From positions 1 to 64,000 of the forward strand of contig NZ_AUHR01000011.1 of NCBI RefSeq assembly GCF_000423285.1: a stretch of DNA of 64,000 bases. Direction: 5' to 3'. A program made the translations under genes and the position numbers. This document shows positions 55,613 to 64,000 of this stretch, in pieces. Under the pieces are notes generated by a model, which searched no databases, was not told where the DNA came from, and worked only from the letters and a program-made list of their open reading frames with translations. The number at the start of each line of letters is the position of its first letter. Positions within the stretch are counted from its first letter, which is position 1. The stretch comes from Laribacter hongkongensis DSM 14985. GTDB taxonomy: Bacteria; Pseudomonadota; Gammaproteobacteria; Burkholderiales; Aquaspirillaceae.

Positions 55613-56173
55613 TCAGGATCTCCATAATCCGGGATCAGCGAGGAACGACAGAGCCTCGCACAACATTCTGATCTGCACATATCCGGCAGAGGGAAGGGCA
55701 TCCCTACCCTCTGCCTGCAACAAGAGATTCCTGCCAACCCCGGCAGCGATACCTGCCTCTATGTCGCTGAGCTTGTCGCCAATCAGAATCGAGGCGGCCA
55801 AGTCGATCCCAAGTTCGCGCTGGGCCTGGAAGAGCATGCCTGGCCGCGGCTTACGGGATATATGGTCCTGCTTGTATTCTCCCAGCCCGGCAGTCGGATG
55901 GTAGGGGGAAAAATACACTCGGTCGATAGGAGCTCGTTCCTCACTGAAGCGAATGCACATCCAGTCCGTAAGTACACGGAACTGCTTTTCGCTGTAGTAG
56001 CCACGACCGATGCCCGCCTGATTGGTGACGACCACGACGCGATAACCGTGCGTACGGGCCGCCCGAACGACATCGAAAATGCCGTCCATGAAATGAAACT
56101 CCTCATGGCGGTGCACATAGCCGTGGTCGACATTGATCACGCCATCACGGTCAAGGAACAGGGCCGCTTGCAT
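55613..56173 (-). CDS. heptose 1,7-bisphosphate phosphatase (GmhB-like HAD)
   Basis: From ATG 56173 the HAD protein is 186 aa: LFLDRDGVINVDHGYV (catalytic DxD), VVVTNQAGIGRGYYSE, KPRPGML and LIGDKLSDIEAG. It removes the C7 phosphate in the GDP-heptose pathway. The gene ends 1 base from the start of hddC. Confidence 0.88.
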   Translation of the reverse strand: MQAALFLDRDGVINVDHGYVHRHEEFHFMDGIFDVVRAARTHGYRVVVVTNQAGIGRGYYSEKQFRVLTDWMCIRFSEERAPIDRVYFSPYHPTAGLGEYKQDHISRKPRPGMLFQAQRELGIDLAASILIGDKLSDIEAGIAAGVGRNLLLQAEGRDALPSAGYVQIRMLCEALSFLADPGLWRS

Positions 56174-56186
56174 CGTACCTACCAAG

Positions 56187-57962
56187 CTACCCATCCAACT
56201 GGCCGGGCTTTTCAACAATGTCGGCATAGCTTCCGATCCGTTTCAGCTCACCGTTTTGCAATTCGATGATCTGAGTACAATTCTTCAATGTCGTCAGGCG
56301 ATGGGCGACTATAAGAATGGTCAGATGGTCCCCAAGGCCGTCAATAGCCTGCATGACGGCCTGCTCCGTCTCGTTGTCGAGCGCACTGGTCGCCTCATCG
56401 AAGATGATCACATCCGCCTGTTTGTATAGTGCCCGCGCGATACCAATGCGTTGCCGCTGGCCGCCGGAGAGCTTGATGCCCCTTTCTCCGACTTGGGTAT
56501 CGTACTGAGCGCTCCAAGACTCGATGACACCCGAAATCTGAGCCTGTCCTGCAGCAATCTTGACACGCTCAAGATCGACTTCATCACGCGGCACCCCGAA
56601 TGCGATGTTTTCTGCAATCGTTGCATCCGACAGAAAGATCGTTTGTGGCACATGCGCAATATGGGATTGCCATGCTCTGCGGTTGACCCCGCTCAAAACC
56701 ACCTCATCGATAAGAAGACTGCCCTCGGTCGGCTGTAGCAACCCCATCAAGATATCGAGTAAGGTACTTTTCCCGCTCCCTGTGGCACCAATGAATCCAA
56801 TCCTCCCCCCCTTCGGGAGCGAGAGGCTCAGATTGCTAAGAACCAGAGGAGCTTGAGGAGCGTACTGAAAGGAGACCCTATCGAGTCGGATCGACTGGTT
56901 GAACCGGATGTTGACCGGTGTTGACGACGACCCACCGTCCTCGACAAGCGGCTGCTCTAGGAGATCCAAGGCATCGCGCAGAGAATCTCGGTTTCCCAAG
57001 ATCAATGCCCAACTGGAGTAGGACTGATGCAACAAGGGCAGCACTCTCTGTGCGCCGATCGCCAAAGCGCCTATTACCGGAATCATCGTCACGAAGCCAC
57101 CCGGCCGGTTGGTGAGTACGTAGGCAATCACCGCGATAATGACCATCCCAAGCGCTTCTATTGCATACCTAGGACCGATACTAATGATCTGGATATTGGC
57201 CTGGGCTTTTCTCAGGTTGGTGTCGGCCCGACGATAGGCCATACTATGAATGGATTGCGTACCGTCCAGCAGCACTTCGCGGATGCCCCCCAGACCCTCC
57301 TGCAACACTTTCACGACTTCCGTCGATGCGCGACTGATGTGTTCGCTGTCTTGGGCCAGCTGCTTCTTGGTTAGCTGGGTGATCAGCAGGTAGACGGTGC
57401 CAAAACTGAGCAGCGAAGAAAAGGCCACCACCGGGTCGACCATCAACAACGTCAGCAGGATGGCCGCCAGAATGAGCTGCGAACTGATGATCACTAGGCT
57501 AGCCCCCAAAGTGCCCCCTATGGCCCCGCTGACCTTGCTCAAGATGCCTGAGATGATTTCACTGCTGTTTCTTGAAATGTGCACCGCATAGGGTTGACTC
57601 AACGTCCGATGATAGATGCCGGTAGCCAGTTCGTTGACGATACTCAAGCTGATCCGTGCCTGCATCCACACCAGGATGAATCGAACACTACCAGCAAGGA
57701 CCACTGCCGTCACGAAGACCAAGGTCGTCGGCAAGAGCAGATCCTTGGGATGCACCAAGCCAAAGATGGCGATCAGCGGCTTGGCGAATCGGTGTTCGTA
57801 GATAATCTCTGGCGTGGTCAGTGCGCCGAGGAAAGGGATCACCATGCCAATGCTGAACAATTCCGCAAAGGAAGCGATCAGCATCACGCAAAACAGGATC
57901 CCGAGCTGAATTCTTCTCTCTCGGGAGATGTGTCTCCACAGGCGTACGAGCAAAACAGGCAT
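56187..57962 (-). CDS. ABC-type lipid-linked oligosaccharide flippase (PglK/MsbA-like)
   Basis: The 591-aa half-transporter has a six-helix membrane domain (about residues 1-310) and an ATPase domain: Walker A IGATGSGKST, Q-loop VPQTIFLSD, signature LSGGQRQR and Walker B VIIFDEATSAL. It resembles PglK of N-glycan loci more than the Wzm/Wzt pair. It may flip the undecaprenyl-linked glycan. A GTG start at 57971 is also possible. Confidence 0.85.
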   Translation of the reverse strand: MPVLLVRLWRHISRERRIQLGILFCVMLIASFAELFSIGMVIPFLGALTTPEIIYEHRFAKPLIAIFGLVHPKDLLLPTTLVFVTAVVLAGSVRFILVWMQARISLSIVNELATGIYHRTLSQPYAVHISRNSSEIISGILSKVSGAIGGTLGASLVIISSQLILAAILLTLLMVDPVVAFSSLLSFGTVYLLITQLTKKQLAQDSEHISRASTEVVKVLQEGLGGIREVLLDGTQSIHSMAYRRADTNLRKAQANIQIISIGPRYAIEALGMVIIAVIAYVLTNRPGGFVTMIPVIGALAIGAQRVLPLLHQSYSSWALILGNRDSLRDALDLLEQPLVEDGGSSSTPVNIRFNQSIRLDRVSFQYAPQAPLVLSNLSLSLPKGGRIGFIGATGSGKSTLLDILMGLLQPTEGSLLIDEVVLSGVNRRAWQSHIAHVPQTIFLSDATIAENIAFGVPRDEVDLERVKIAAGQAQISGVIESWSAQYDTQVGERGIKLSGGQRQRIGIARALYKQADVIIFDEATSALDNETEQAVMQAIDGLGDHLTILIVAHRLTTLKNCTQIIELQNGELKRIGSYADIVEKPGQLDG

Positions 57963-57976
57963 TTCCACCAAAAACC

Positions 57977-59071
57977 CTACTCGTGATAATCCATGGTCTT
58001 GTAACCATGGTGCTTGACCAGCTCATCTCGCTCCGCCGCACTTAGATCTGCTCGAACCATTTCAGCAACCAAGCTGTTGAAGCTGGTTTTCGGAGTCCAG
58101 CCAATCTTATTCTTAGCCTTTGCCGGGTCACCAAGTAAGGTCTCAACTTCTGTAGGACGGAAATAGCGGGGGTCGACTGCAACGATACATTTTCCCAAGT
58201 TATCGAAACCCTTTTCTTCGACTCCGTGACCCTGCCAATTAATTTTAATATCAAGCTCTTGGGCCGCTACATTAACAAAATCACGCACACTATATTGAAC
58301 TCCGGTAGCGATAACAAAATCTTCCGGCTTTTCCTGTTGGAGCATTAACCATTGCATTTCGACATAGTCTCGCGCATGACCCCAGTCTCGTTTTGCATCA
58401 AGGTTACCCAAATACAAACACTCTTGGAGGCCTAGCTTGATCCTGGCGAGTGCTCGAGTGATTTTGCGAGTGACGAAGGTTTCTCCACGTACAGGGCTTT
58501 CGTGGTTGAAGAGTATGCCGTTACAAGCATAAAGACCATAAGCCTCGCGGTAGTTTACAACAATCCAGTAGCCATAGAGCTTTGCTACTGCGTACGGGCT
58601 ACGCGGGTAGAAAGGAGTAGTTTCTTTCTGGGGGGTTTCCTGAACCAGCCCGTAGAGTTCACTGGTGCTGGCTTGGTAGAACCTGGTTTTTTGTTCCAGG
58701 CCGAGGATGCGAATGGCTTCTAATAGGCGCAGCACCCCCAGTGCATCGGAGTTGGCCGTGTATTCAGGTTCCTCGAAGCTAACCGCAACATGGCTTTGTG
58801 CGGCCAGGTTGTAGATTTCGTCCGGCTGGGTCTGTTGAATGATGCGGATGAGGCTGGAACTATCTGTCATGTCGCCATGATGAAGGAAAAAGCGAACCCC
58901 TTTTTCATGGCGATCCTGATAGAGGTGATCGATACGATCTGTATTGAAAAGGCTGGTACGGCGCTTGATTCCGTGTACGATGTAGCCCTTGTTGAGTAGA
59001 AATTCGGCCAAGTAGGCGCCGTCTTGGCCGGTGATGCCGGTAACAAGGGCGACTTTGGGTCGTGCTGTCAT
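57977..59071 (-). CDS. gmd: GDP-mannose 4,6-dehydratase
   Basis: The 364-aa SDR has [18 protein letters not shown], the [17 protein letters not shown] region, [18 protein letters not shown] and the catalytic [15 protein letters not shown] block. It makes GDP-4-keto-6-deoxymannose. Start ATG 59071 follows fcl by 11 bases; upstream codons have no family match. Confidence 0.95.
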   Translation of the reverse strand: MTARPKVALVTGITGQDGAYLAEFLLNKGYIVHGIKRRTSLFNTDRIDHLYQDRHEKGVRFFLHHGDMTDSSSLIRIIQQTQPDEIYNLAAQSHVAVSFEEPEYTANSDALGVLRLLEAIRILGLEQKTRFYQASTSELYGLVQETPQKETTPFYPRSPYAVAKLYGYWIVVNYREAYGLYACNGILFNHESPVRGETFVTRKITRALARIKLGLQECLYLGNLDAKRDWGHARDYVEMQWLMLQQEKPEDFVIATGVQYSVRDFVNVAAQELDIKINWQGHGVEEKGFDNLGKCIVAVDPRYFRPTEVETLLGDPAKAKNKIGWTPKTSFNSLVAEMVRADLSAAERDELVKHHGYKTMDYHE

Positions 59072-59082
59072 GGAGTGGTCTT

Positions 59083-60066
59083 TCAAGTCTGCGGCGTGTT
59101 GTTCTGCAGGAAGTCTTGGTAGGCTTTTTCCAAGCCGGCCTCCAAACCCACCAAGGCCTGCCATCCTAGAGCGTTGAGGCGGGTACCGTCCATGAGCTTG
59201 CGCGGGGTGCCGTCAGGCTTGCTGGGGTCGAAAACGATGTCTCCCTTGAAGCCGACAACTCCGGCAATAGTTTCGGCTAGCTCTCGGATGGTGGTGTCGT
59301 GCCCGCAACCCACGTTGATGTGGCTGAGCATGGGCTGGGTGTGCTGCCTGTAAATGGACAATGGCAGGTCCATGACGTGCACGCAGGCCGCTGCCATGTC
59401 GTCCACATAGAGGAATTCGCGCTTGGGGGTGCCCGTCCCCCAGATGGTGACGCCGGGGGCGTAATTGACCTTGGCCTCGTGGAAGCGGAGGATGAGCGCC
59501 GGAATGACGTGAGAGTTTTCCGGGTGGTAATTGTCACCGGGACCATAGAGGTTAGTGGGCATGACGCTGCGGTAGTCCACTCCGTGGCTGGCACCGTACT
59601 GGCGGTTGTAGCTTTCGCAGAGCTTGATGCCGGCGATCTTGGCAATGGCGTAGGGCTCGTTGGTAGGCTCCAGCGTTCCGGTAAGCAGCACATCCTCGCG
59701 CATGGGCTGGGGGGCCAGCTTGGGGTAGATGCAGCTGGAACCTAGGAACAGCAACTTTTGCACGCCATGGCGGAACGCCGCATCGATGACGTTGGCCTGC
59801 ATCATCAGGTTCTGGTAGATAAATTCGGCTGGGTAGGTGTTGTTGGCGTGGATACCACCCACCTTGGCCGCGGCCAAGTAGACCTGGTCGGGCTTTTCGT
59901 CTGCAAAGAAGGTGTTGACAGCGGCTTGGTGGGTAAGGTCGAGTTCTGCATGCGTGCGGGTGACGATGCGATCGGCCGGATGGCCATGGGTCAGCAACTG
60001 GCGCACGATGGCCGAACCCACCATGCCACGGTGACCGGCCACGTAAATCTTCGGTGGAATGTTCAT
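59083..60066 (-). CDS. fcl: GDP-L-fucose synthase
   Basis: The 327-aa SDR has [44 protein letters not shown] and [16 protein letters not shown] (Tyr-X3-Lys). It epimerises and reduces the Gmd product to GDP-L-fucose. It overlaps manC by 4 bases. Confidence 0.95.
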   Translation of the reverse strand: MNIPPKIYVAGHRGMVGSAIVRQLLTHGHPADRIVTRTHAELDLTHQAAVNTFFADEKPDQVYLAAAKVGGIHANNTYPAEFIYQNLMMQANVIDAAFRHGVQKLLFLGSSCIYPKLAPQPMREDVLLTGTLEPTNEPYAIAKIAGIKLCESYNRQYGASHGVDYRSVMPTNLYGPGDNYHPENSHVIPALILRFHEAKVNYAPGVTIWGTGTPKREFLYVDDMAAACVHVMDLPLSIYRQHTQPMLSHINVGCGHDTTIRELAETIAGVVGFKGDIVFDPSKPDGTPRKLMDGTRLNALGWQALVGLEAGLEKAYQDFLQNNTPQT

Positions 60067-61514
60067 GCCTGACTGCGCCCGTAGTGGTCTTCAAAACGGA
60101 CGATGTCGTCTTCGCCCAGATAGCTGCCCGATTGCACCTCGATGATTTCCAGCGAGATGGTACCGGGGTTTGCTAAGCGGTGCACCTCGCCAAGCGGAAT
60201 GTAGGTGGACTGATTTTCGGTAAGCAGCAGCTTTTTGTCGCCGCAGGTGATTTCGGCCGTGCCGCTCACGACGACCCAATGCTCAGCACGGTGGTGGTGC
60301 TTTTGCAGACTGAGGCAGGCACCGGGCTTGACCTGGATGCGCTTGACCTTGAAACGCCCGCCTTCGTCGATACTGTCGTACCAGCCCCAAGGGCGGTGCA
60401 CTTTGCGGTGCAGGGTGTGCTCTTTGCGCTGCTGCTGCTGCAGAACGTTGACGATGTGCTTCACATCTTGGCTACGCGAACGGTCGACCACCAGCACGGC
60501 GTCGGGAGTTTCCACCACCACCAGGTTTTGAACACCCACCAGGGTCACTAGGCGGCTGGTGCCATGCACCAAGGTGTCGCGGCAGTCGGTGGCCAGCACG
60601 TCGCCCACATGGGCGTTGCCCTGTGGGTCTTTGGGCAATACGCTCCACACGGCGCCCCAAGCGCCGAGGTCGCTCCAGCCGGCGTCGAGTGGGGCCATAC
60701 GGATGGAGAAGCGGCTTCCGGGGCAGCGTTCCATGACGGCGTAGTCGATGGAGTCACTGGGGATGTCGATAAACTCGACCTTGCCAGGCCGAACGAATGT
60801 GGCATCTGTACTGCGCTGGGCCCAGGCGGCGCGGGTAGTGGCCGCAATGTCGGGCCGGAAGCTTTCGATCGCCTGGAACCAGACAGACGCCTTGAGCACG
60901 AACATGCCAGCGTTCCAGTAATAGCCTCCCTCTGCCAAGTACTGCCTGGAGGTGGCCTCATCGGGTTTTTCGACAAACCGCTCGACCACCAAGGTGGGCG
61001 TGGGCGCCATAACAGCTTGAATGTAGCCGTAGCCAGTCTCCGGGCGGTCGGGAGTGACACCAAGGATCACGATAGCGCCCTCTGCCGCCTGGCGTATGGC
61101 GTCATGCATGGCACCATTGAATGCCGTATCGTCTATCACGCTCTGGTCTGCTGGGGTGACGACCAGCACGGGGTCGTCACCGTTCTCGACGGCAGCCAGC
61201 GCGGCCAAGGTCAACGCAGGTGCGGTGTTTCGGGCCACTGGTTCTAAAAGGACGGCAGCTGGAGATACACCGATTTCACGCAATTGTTCGGTTGCCAGAA
61301 ACCGATGATCTTCCCCCGTGACAACAAGGAGATCTGCGACCTGAATGTTGTCAGCGCCCAAGTCCGTCAATCGTTTGGCCGCTTGCTGAAACAGGCTGTC
61401 GGCCCCCGTCGGACACAGAAACTGCTTGGGGAAACCTGTCCGCGAAAGCGGCCACAGTCGGGTACCAGAGCCACCACAAAGAATAACGGGTTGCACCTTG
61501 GTTTTATTGATCAT
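60063..61514 (-). CDS. manC: mannose-1-phosphate guanylyltransferase/mannose-6-phosphate isomerase
   Basis: From ATG 61514 the type II bifunctional protein is 483 aa. N-terminal: [21 protein letters not shown] (pyrophosphorylase) and [17 protein letters not shown]-terminal cupin: [29 protein letters not shown]. It makes GDP-mannose for gmd. No phosphomannomutase gene is in the window. It overlaps galE by 4 bases. Confidence 0.95.
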   Translation of the reverse strand: MINKTKVQPVILCGGSGTRLWPLSRTGFPKQFLCPTGADSLFQQAAKRLTDLGADNIQVADLLVVTGEDHRFLATEQLREIGVSPAAVLLEPVARNTAPALTLAALAAVENGDDPVLVVTPADQSVIDDTAFNGAMHDAIRQAAEGAIVILGVTPDRPETGYGYIQAVMAPTPTLVVERFVEKPDEATSRQYLAEGGYYWNAGMFVLKASVWFQAIESFRPDIAATTRAAWAQRSTDATFVRPGKVEFIDIPSDSIDYAVMERCPGSRFSIRMAPLDAGWSDLGAWGAVWSVLPKDPQGNAHVGDVLATDCRDTLVHGTSRLVTLVGVQNLVVVETPDAVLVVDRSRSQDVKHIVNVLQQQQRKEHTLHRKVHRPWGWYDSIDEGGRFKVKRIQVKPGACLSLQKHHHRAEHWVVVSGTAEITCGDKKLLLTENQSTYIPLGEVHRLANPGTISLEIIEVQSGSYLGEDDIVRFEDHYGRSQA

Positions 61515-62524
61515 GAAGCAATACTCAATCCTTGAACCTGCTGGAACCGCCATGTGCTGGCACACATGTCGTCCAAAGTGCGCGTAGCGCTCCAGTTCAA
61601 TACTTCAATGGCCTTGTTTGGGTCCGCGTAGCATGCAGCTACATCACCCACACGACGGGAGACCACTTTGTAAGGCACTTGGCGGCCTGATGCGTTTTCA
61701 AACGCTCGGATCATTTCAAGCACACTGTAGCCCTTCCCTGTACCCAAGTTTATGGCATGCCAACCGGTGGTTTGAGACAGGAAGCCCAATGCAGCCGCAT
61801 GCCCTTCCGCCAAGTCCATGACATGGATGTAATCCCTGATGCCCGTACCATCGGCAGTGGGGTAATCGTCACCAAACACGCTGAGTTTCGCTCGCTGACC
61901 AGCAGCCACCTGAGCGATGTAGGGCATGAGGTTGTTGGGCACGCCATGGGGGCTCTCGCCAATGAGGCCACTTTCGTGAGCGCCTACCGGGTTGAAATAG
62001 CGCAAACAAGCGATCCGCCAGTTCAAATCCGATGAGGTAACATCGTTCAACATTTCCTCAATGTGGAGCTTGCTGCGCCCATAAGGGTTGGTGGCGCTGG
62101 TGGGATGATTCTCATCCAACGGAAGGTACTGGGGTTCGCCGTAAACGGTGGCACTGCTGCTGAACACGAGCATCTCGACTCGGGCCGACTGCATCGCCCG
62201 CAGCAAACTGATGGTGCCCTGAATATTGTTGACGTAATAGTTGACCGGTTTTTCAACCGACTCCCCAACAGCCTTTAAACCAGCGAAATGAATAACGGCA
62301 TCAATGCTGTGCGAAGTGAGCGTATTTCTGAGCAACTCGGTGTCGAGCACATCGCCTCTAACGAAGAGGATTTTCTGCCCAGTAATTTGGAAAAGTTTCT
62401 CGATAACGGAACTACTGCTGTTTGACAGGTTGTCATACAGGACTACTTGATGACCCAATTCCGACAGCACTACTGCCGTGTGACTACCAATGTAACCCAT
62501 TCCGCCCGTGAGCAGCACGTTCAT
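61511..62524 (-). CDS. galE: UDP-glucose 4-epimerase
   Basis: From ATG 62524 (MNVLLTGGMGYIGSHTAVVL) the 337-aa SDR has FAGLKAVGESV, SSSATVYGEPQYLP and the NPYGRSKLHIEEML catalytic block. It interconverts UDP-glucose/galactose or the N-acetyl forms. It overlaps the preceding regulator gene by 4 bases. Confidence 0.94.
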   Translation of the reverse strand: MNVLLTGGMGYIGSHTAVVLSELGHQVVLYDNLSNSSSSVIEKLFQITGQKILFVRGDVLDTELLRNTLTSHSIDAVIHFAGLKAVGESVEKPVNYYVNNIQGTISLLRAMQSARVEMLVFSSSATVYGEPQYLPLDENHPTSATNPYGRSKLHIEEMLNDVTSSDLNWRIACLRYFNPVGAHESGLIGESPHGVPNNLMPYIAQVAAGQRAKLSVFGDDYPTADGTGIRDYIHVMDLAEGHAAALGFLSQTTGWHAINLGTGKGYSVLEMIRAFENASGRQVPYKVVSRRVGDVAACYADPNKAIEVLNWSATRTLDDMCASTWRFQQVQGLSIAS

Positions 62525-62880
62525 TGGCTTTGCCAGCCCTTTTGGGAACACGCTTCAAATTCAAGTTCAGACTGCAGTACATCAATTTCGGGTTGAAGCG
62601 TTTTATGCTCCACCACCTTCCGCCTTAAAAACTCCGCCGTCAGCTTGGATTTCTCCGCCCCCCCTGCCAGGGTGAGCAAATAGGCGTAGTGCAGCTTGTT
62701 CTTACTCTGACTGTGGTTTTGCATCTTGACCGAATATTCTTTCACTAGGGCTTGGAAGCAGAAATTGATCGTACCAAGTTCTATCCCCAGATCCTTGGCC
62801 AGCGCACACCGACGGACTTGGGGCGTCTGATGCGGACGGCGCGGGACTTCGAACTGGATTTCCTGTTGGAAACCAGCCAA
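62521..62880 (-). CDS. EPS-associated MarR-family regulator-like protein
   Basis: The 119-aa frame starts at a TTG (a stop lies just upstream) and contains LGTINFCFQALVKE, SKNKLHYAYLLT and SKLTAEFLRRKVVEH, the winged-helix core of the MarR EPS-associated group (EpsR-like). Several family residues are changed and the start is weak, so the gene may be partly decayed. It overlaps galE by 4 bases and would be the first gene of the locus. Confidence 0.62.
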   Translation of the reverse strand: MAGFQQEIQFEVPRRPHQTPQVRRCALAKDLGIELGTINFCFQALVKEYSVKMQNHSQSKNKLHYAYLLTLAGGAEKSKLTAEFLRRKVVEHKTLQPEIDVLQSELEFEACSQKGWQSQ

Positions 62881-62918
62881 TTTCTAAAGTGAGGATACTA
62901 GGCTCAAGGAGATTTAGG

Positions 62919-62930
62919 CATGCTACCGCC
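62919..62930 (-). promoter_or_regulatory. ops element (RfaH recruitment site)
   Basis: The minus strand reads GGCGGTAGCATG, the ops sequence of RfaH-controlled surface-polysaccharide operons (JUMPstart). It lies 38 bases upstream of the first gene, downstream of a promoter. The element is seen directly; RfaH use is inferred. Confidence 0.82.
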
Positions 62931-63036
62931 ATGCCGTTTCACGATCAGCAAGCGCGGTCAGCGAGTCCGGAACAATGAAGTGCAATACAAAAGACGCTAC
63001 TGCATGTTCGACACATGAACAGAATTGTGCCACTCC

Positions 63037-63066
63037 GGCATAACTTTGAGAAATATTTTTTGTCAA
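63037..63066 (-). promoter_or_regulatory. candidate promoter of the polysaccharide locus
   Basis: On the minus strand TTGACA (63061-63066) is followed after 18 bases by TATGCC (63037-63042), or after 17 by TTATGC. The -10 is weak but the -35 is consensus and the surrounding sequence A/T-rich. It lies about 110 bases upstream of the ops element. Confidence 0.55.
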
Positions 63067-63100
63067 ACAGGCAATAACGAGGCAGATTCGTCAGTTGCGT

Positions 63101-63365
63101 CTTGCACAGATTGGCCGGTGCAACACGCACTGCCACTGGCTTGCCCAGAATCTCGATCAGCACCATGACCCGACGCTCCCCATCGCCCATGCCTTCAATG
63201 TCGGAGAACGGCGCCTCCGTCAGACGAACGATCTCATCCAGCCTGAACAAGCGCTCGGACTACACAAATACCTCCTGAGTTAGCAGCAGTTCGATCAGGC
63301 CATCATCAACCCGTACCGGTTCGATCCCGAGGCCGACCAAACGACTGACGCCCTTGGTCGAACGG
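63101..63365 (-). pseudogene. RfaH/NusG-like antiterminator, C-terminal remnant
   Basis: The minus strand reads ARSTKGVSRLVGLGIEPVRV, DDGLIELLLTQEVFV, a TAG at 63260-63262, then SERLFRLDEIVRLTEAPFSD and ERRVMVLIEILGKPVAVRVA with APANL: the end of an NGN domain and a KOW domain. A few codons are missing between IEG and GDGERR, and the entire 5' half is absent where an IS5-type end (TTGTTGCATAA) begins. It resembles RfaH-type paralogues placed before O-antigen loci. Confidence 0.78.
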
Positions 63366-64000
63366 GCGTTGTTGCATAACCCCTGCCAAGGCTATCCAGG
63401 TGAGTGCGGAGCAGACTCACCGCATTTACCCACACAAGCTCCGCTACCGCACCACCAACCGGCCCGAATACAACCGAAGCCTGCAGAACCGGAGCTATCT
63501 GACGGTGTGACTCCCTCCCGACACACCTTGGCTGGGCGGACGTACTGGGGTCAACGGACACCTCCCGGCCTAAAGCGGTGCCGCCATTCAAACGGCACTG
63601 ACACTAAAGGTTTTGTTCAGGCTCGCCTTGCGGCAAACGCACGGCTTGGTATGTAGTCTATTGAAGCTGTCCGGACTCGACTGGCGGCACCCTGTTTCTG
63701 CGTCATCATCCGGCGGCAAGGCACCCTGACCGCCACTATTCCGGTGCAGCGTTGGACAGAGCTCTTGCATCTGCTGGTCGACAGCACGAGGCTCAAGATC
63801 TGTGGCGAAGGCGAATGGAAGGTCAAAAAGCATGGCTCCGAATACCGCCGGACCTAGAGCAAGGCCCATCAGGCTATCGATACTGAGATGCTGGATGTCC
63901 GGGTAGTGGAGATGACCGACCACCAACAGGGAGACGCTGCGCAAGCAGAAGAACTGCTGCCGCAGCTGGACCCGGCAGAGCTGATGACGAGCGTCAGCGG
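63366..64000 (+). pseudogene. IS5-family transposase remnant (runs off the window)
   Basis: After an IS5-like end near 63368, the plus strand encodes, in alternating frames, KLRYRTTNRPEYNRSLQNRS, DTPWLGGRT, FRLALRQTHGLVCSLLKLSG and LHLLVDSTRLKI-like and GEGEWKVKKHGSEYRR segments. These are the N-terminal half of an IS5 transposase broken by many frameshifts. It is cut by the right edge. Confidence 0.75.

Noticed and set aside
56187-57962. Possible Wzm/Wzt O-antigen ABC exporter
   Set aside because: Membrane and ATPase domains are in one polypeptide and there is no carbohydrate-binding tail, so PglK/MsbA-like fits better.
1-64000. CRISPR arrays, tRNA genes or prophage genes
   Set aside because: No regularly spaced repeats, no tRNA cloverleaf ends with recognisable T-loop, and no phage structural genes were seen by eye.

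Overview
The window looks like the chromosome of a GC-rich betaproteobacterium of the order Neisseriales (Chromobacteriaceae-like). Evidence: the 5' end of a 16S rRNA with betaproteobacterial signature sequence, a Neisseriales-like set of core genes, and strongly GC-biased codon use. The genus is an inference from memory; no database was searched.

Region 1 (1-15.8 kb) is core chromosome. It holds the start of an rrn operon (minus strand) with a clear promoter, boxA and a leader stem. Housekeeping genes follow: argJ, recQ, a small lipoprotein, a ParA-type ATPase, a DAACS-type symporter, recG, rpsI-rplM, relA, mutY, an RlmL-like rRNA methyltransferase and a MarC-family membrane protein. About 560 bases without a gene (14602-15160) contain several perfect inverted repeats.

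Region 2 (15.9-18.35 kb) is a nest of IS3-family elements. An outer copy with terminal inverted repeats and an ATG target duplication contains a fragment of a second IS3 element and an almost complete third one. All the transposase genes are damaged.

Region 3 (18.4-62.9 kb) is a 44-kb surface-polysaccharide locus with every gene on the minus strand, mostly joined by 4-11 base overlaps. It starts with a TTGACA-type promoter and an ops element (GGCGGTAGCATG), followed by an EPS-associated MarR-like gene. Recognisable modules, in transcription order, are: galE and GDP-L-fucose synthesis (manC, fcl, gmd); a PglK/MsbA-like ABC flippase; a GDP-D-glycero-D-manno-heptose set (gmhB, hddC, CBS-fused hddA, gmhA) wrapped around a NeuB-SAF-TIM-barrel fusion and a NeuA-like cytidylyltransferase; an aminotransferase, a VOC protein, SDRs, methyltransferases and a sugar isomerase; a deacetylase and GT4; a kinase-like/methyltransferase protein and two polysialyltransferase-fold proteins; CDP-3,6-dideoxyhexose synthesis (rfbF, rfbG, rfbH) followed by a split transketolase and an SDR, which suggests a branched-chain sugar; a GT10 fucosyltransferase, a GT2 and a GT4; an IS5 element that has cut a membrane protein; UDP-L-QuiNAc/L-FucNAc synthesis with its WbuB-like transferase; and a QuiNAc-type initiation module (WbpV/WreQ-like reductase, PglC/WreU-like phosphosugar transferase, WbpM-like dehydratase).

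Region 4 (63-64 kb) holds the C-terminal remnant of an RfaH/NusG-like antiterminator gene (internal stop, 5' end lost) next to a decayed IS5-family transposase. The locus therefore keeps an RfaH recruitment site while its adjacent antiterminator gene is broken. No intact Wzx or Wzy was found. The most unusual parts are the NeuB-TIM fusion inside a GDP-heptose module and the split transketolase joined to the CDP-dideoxysugar genes.
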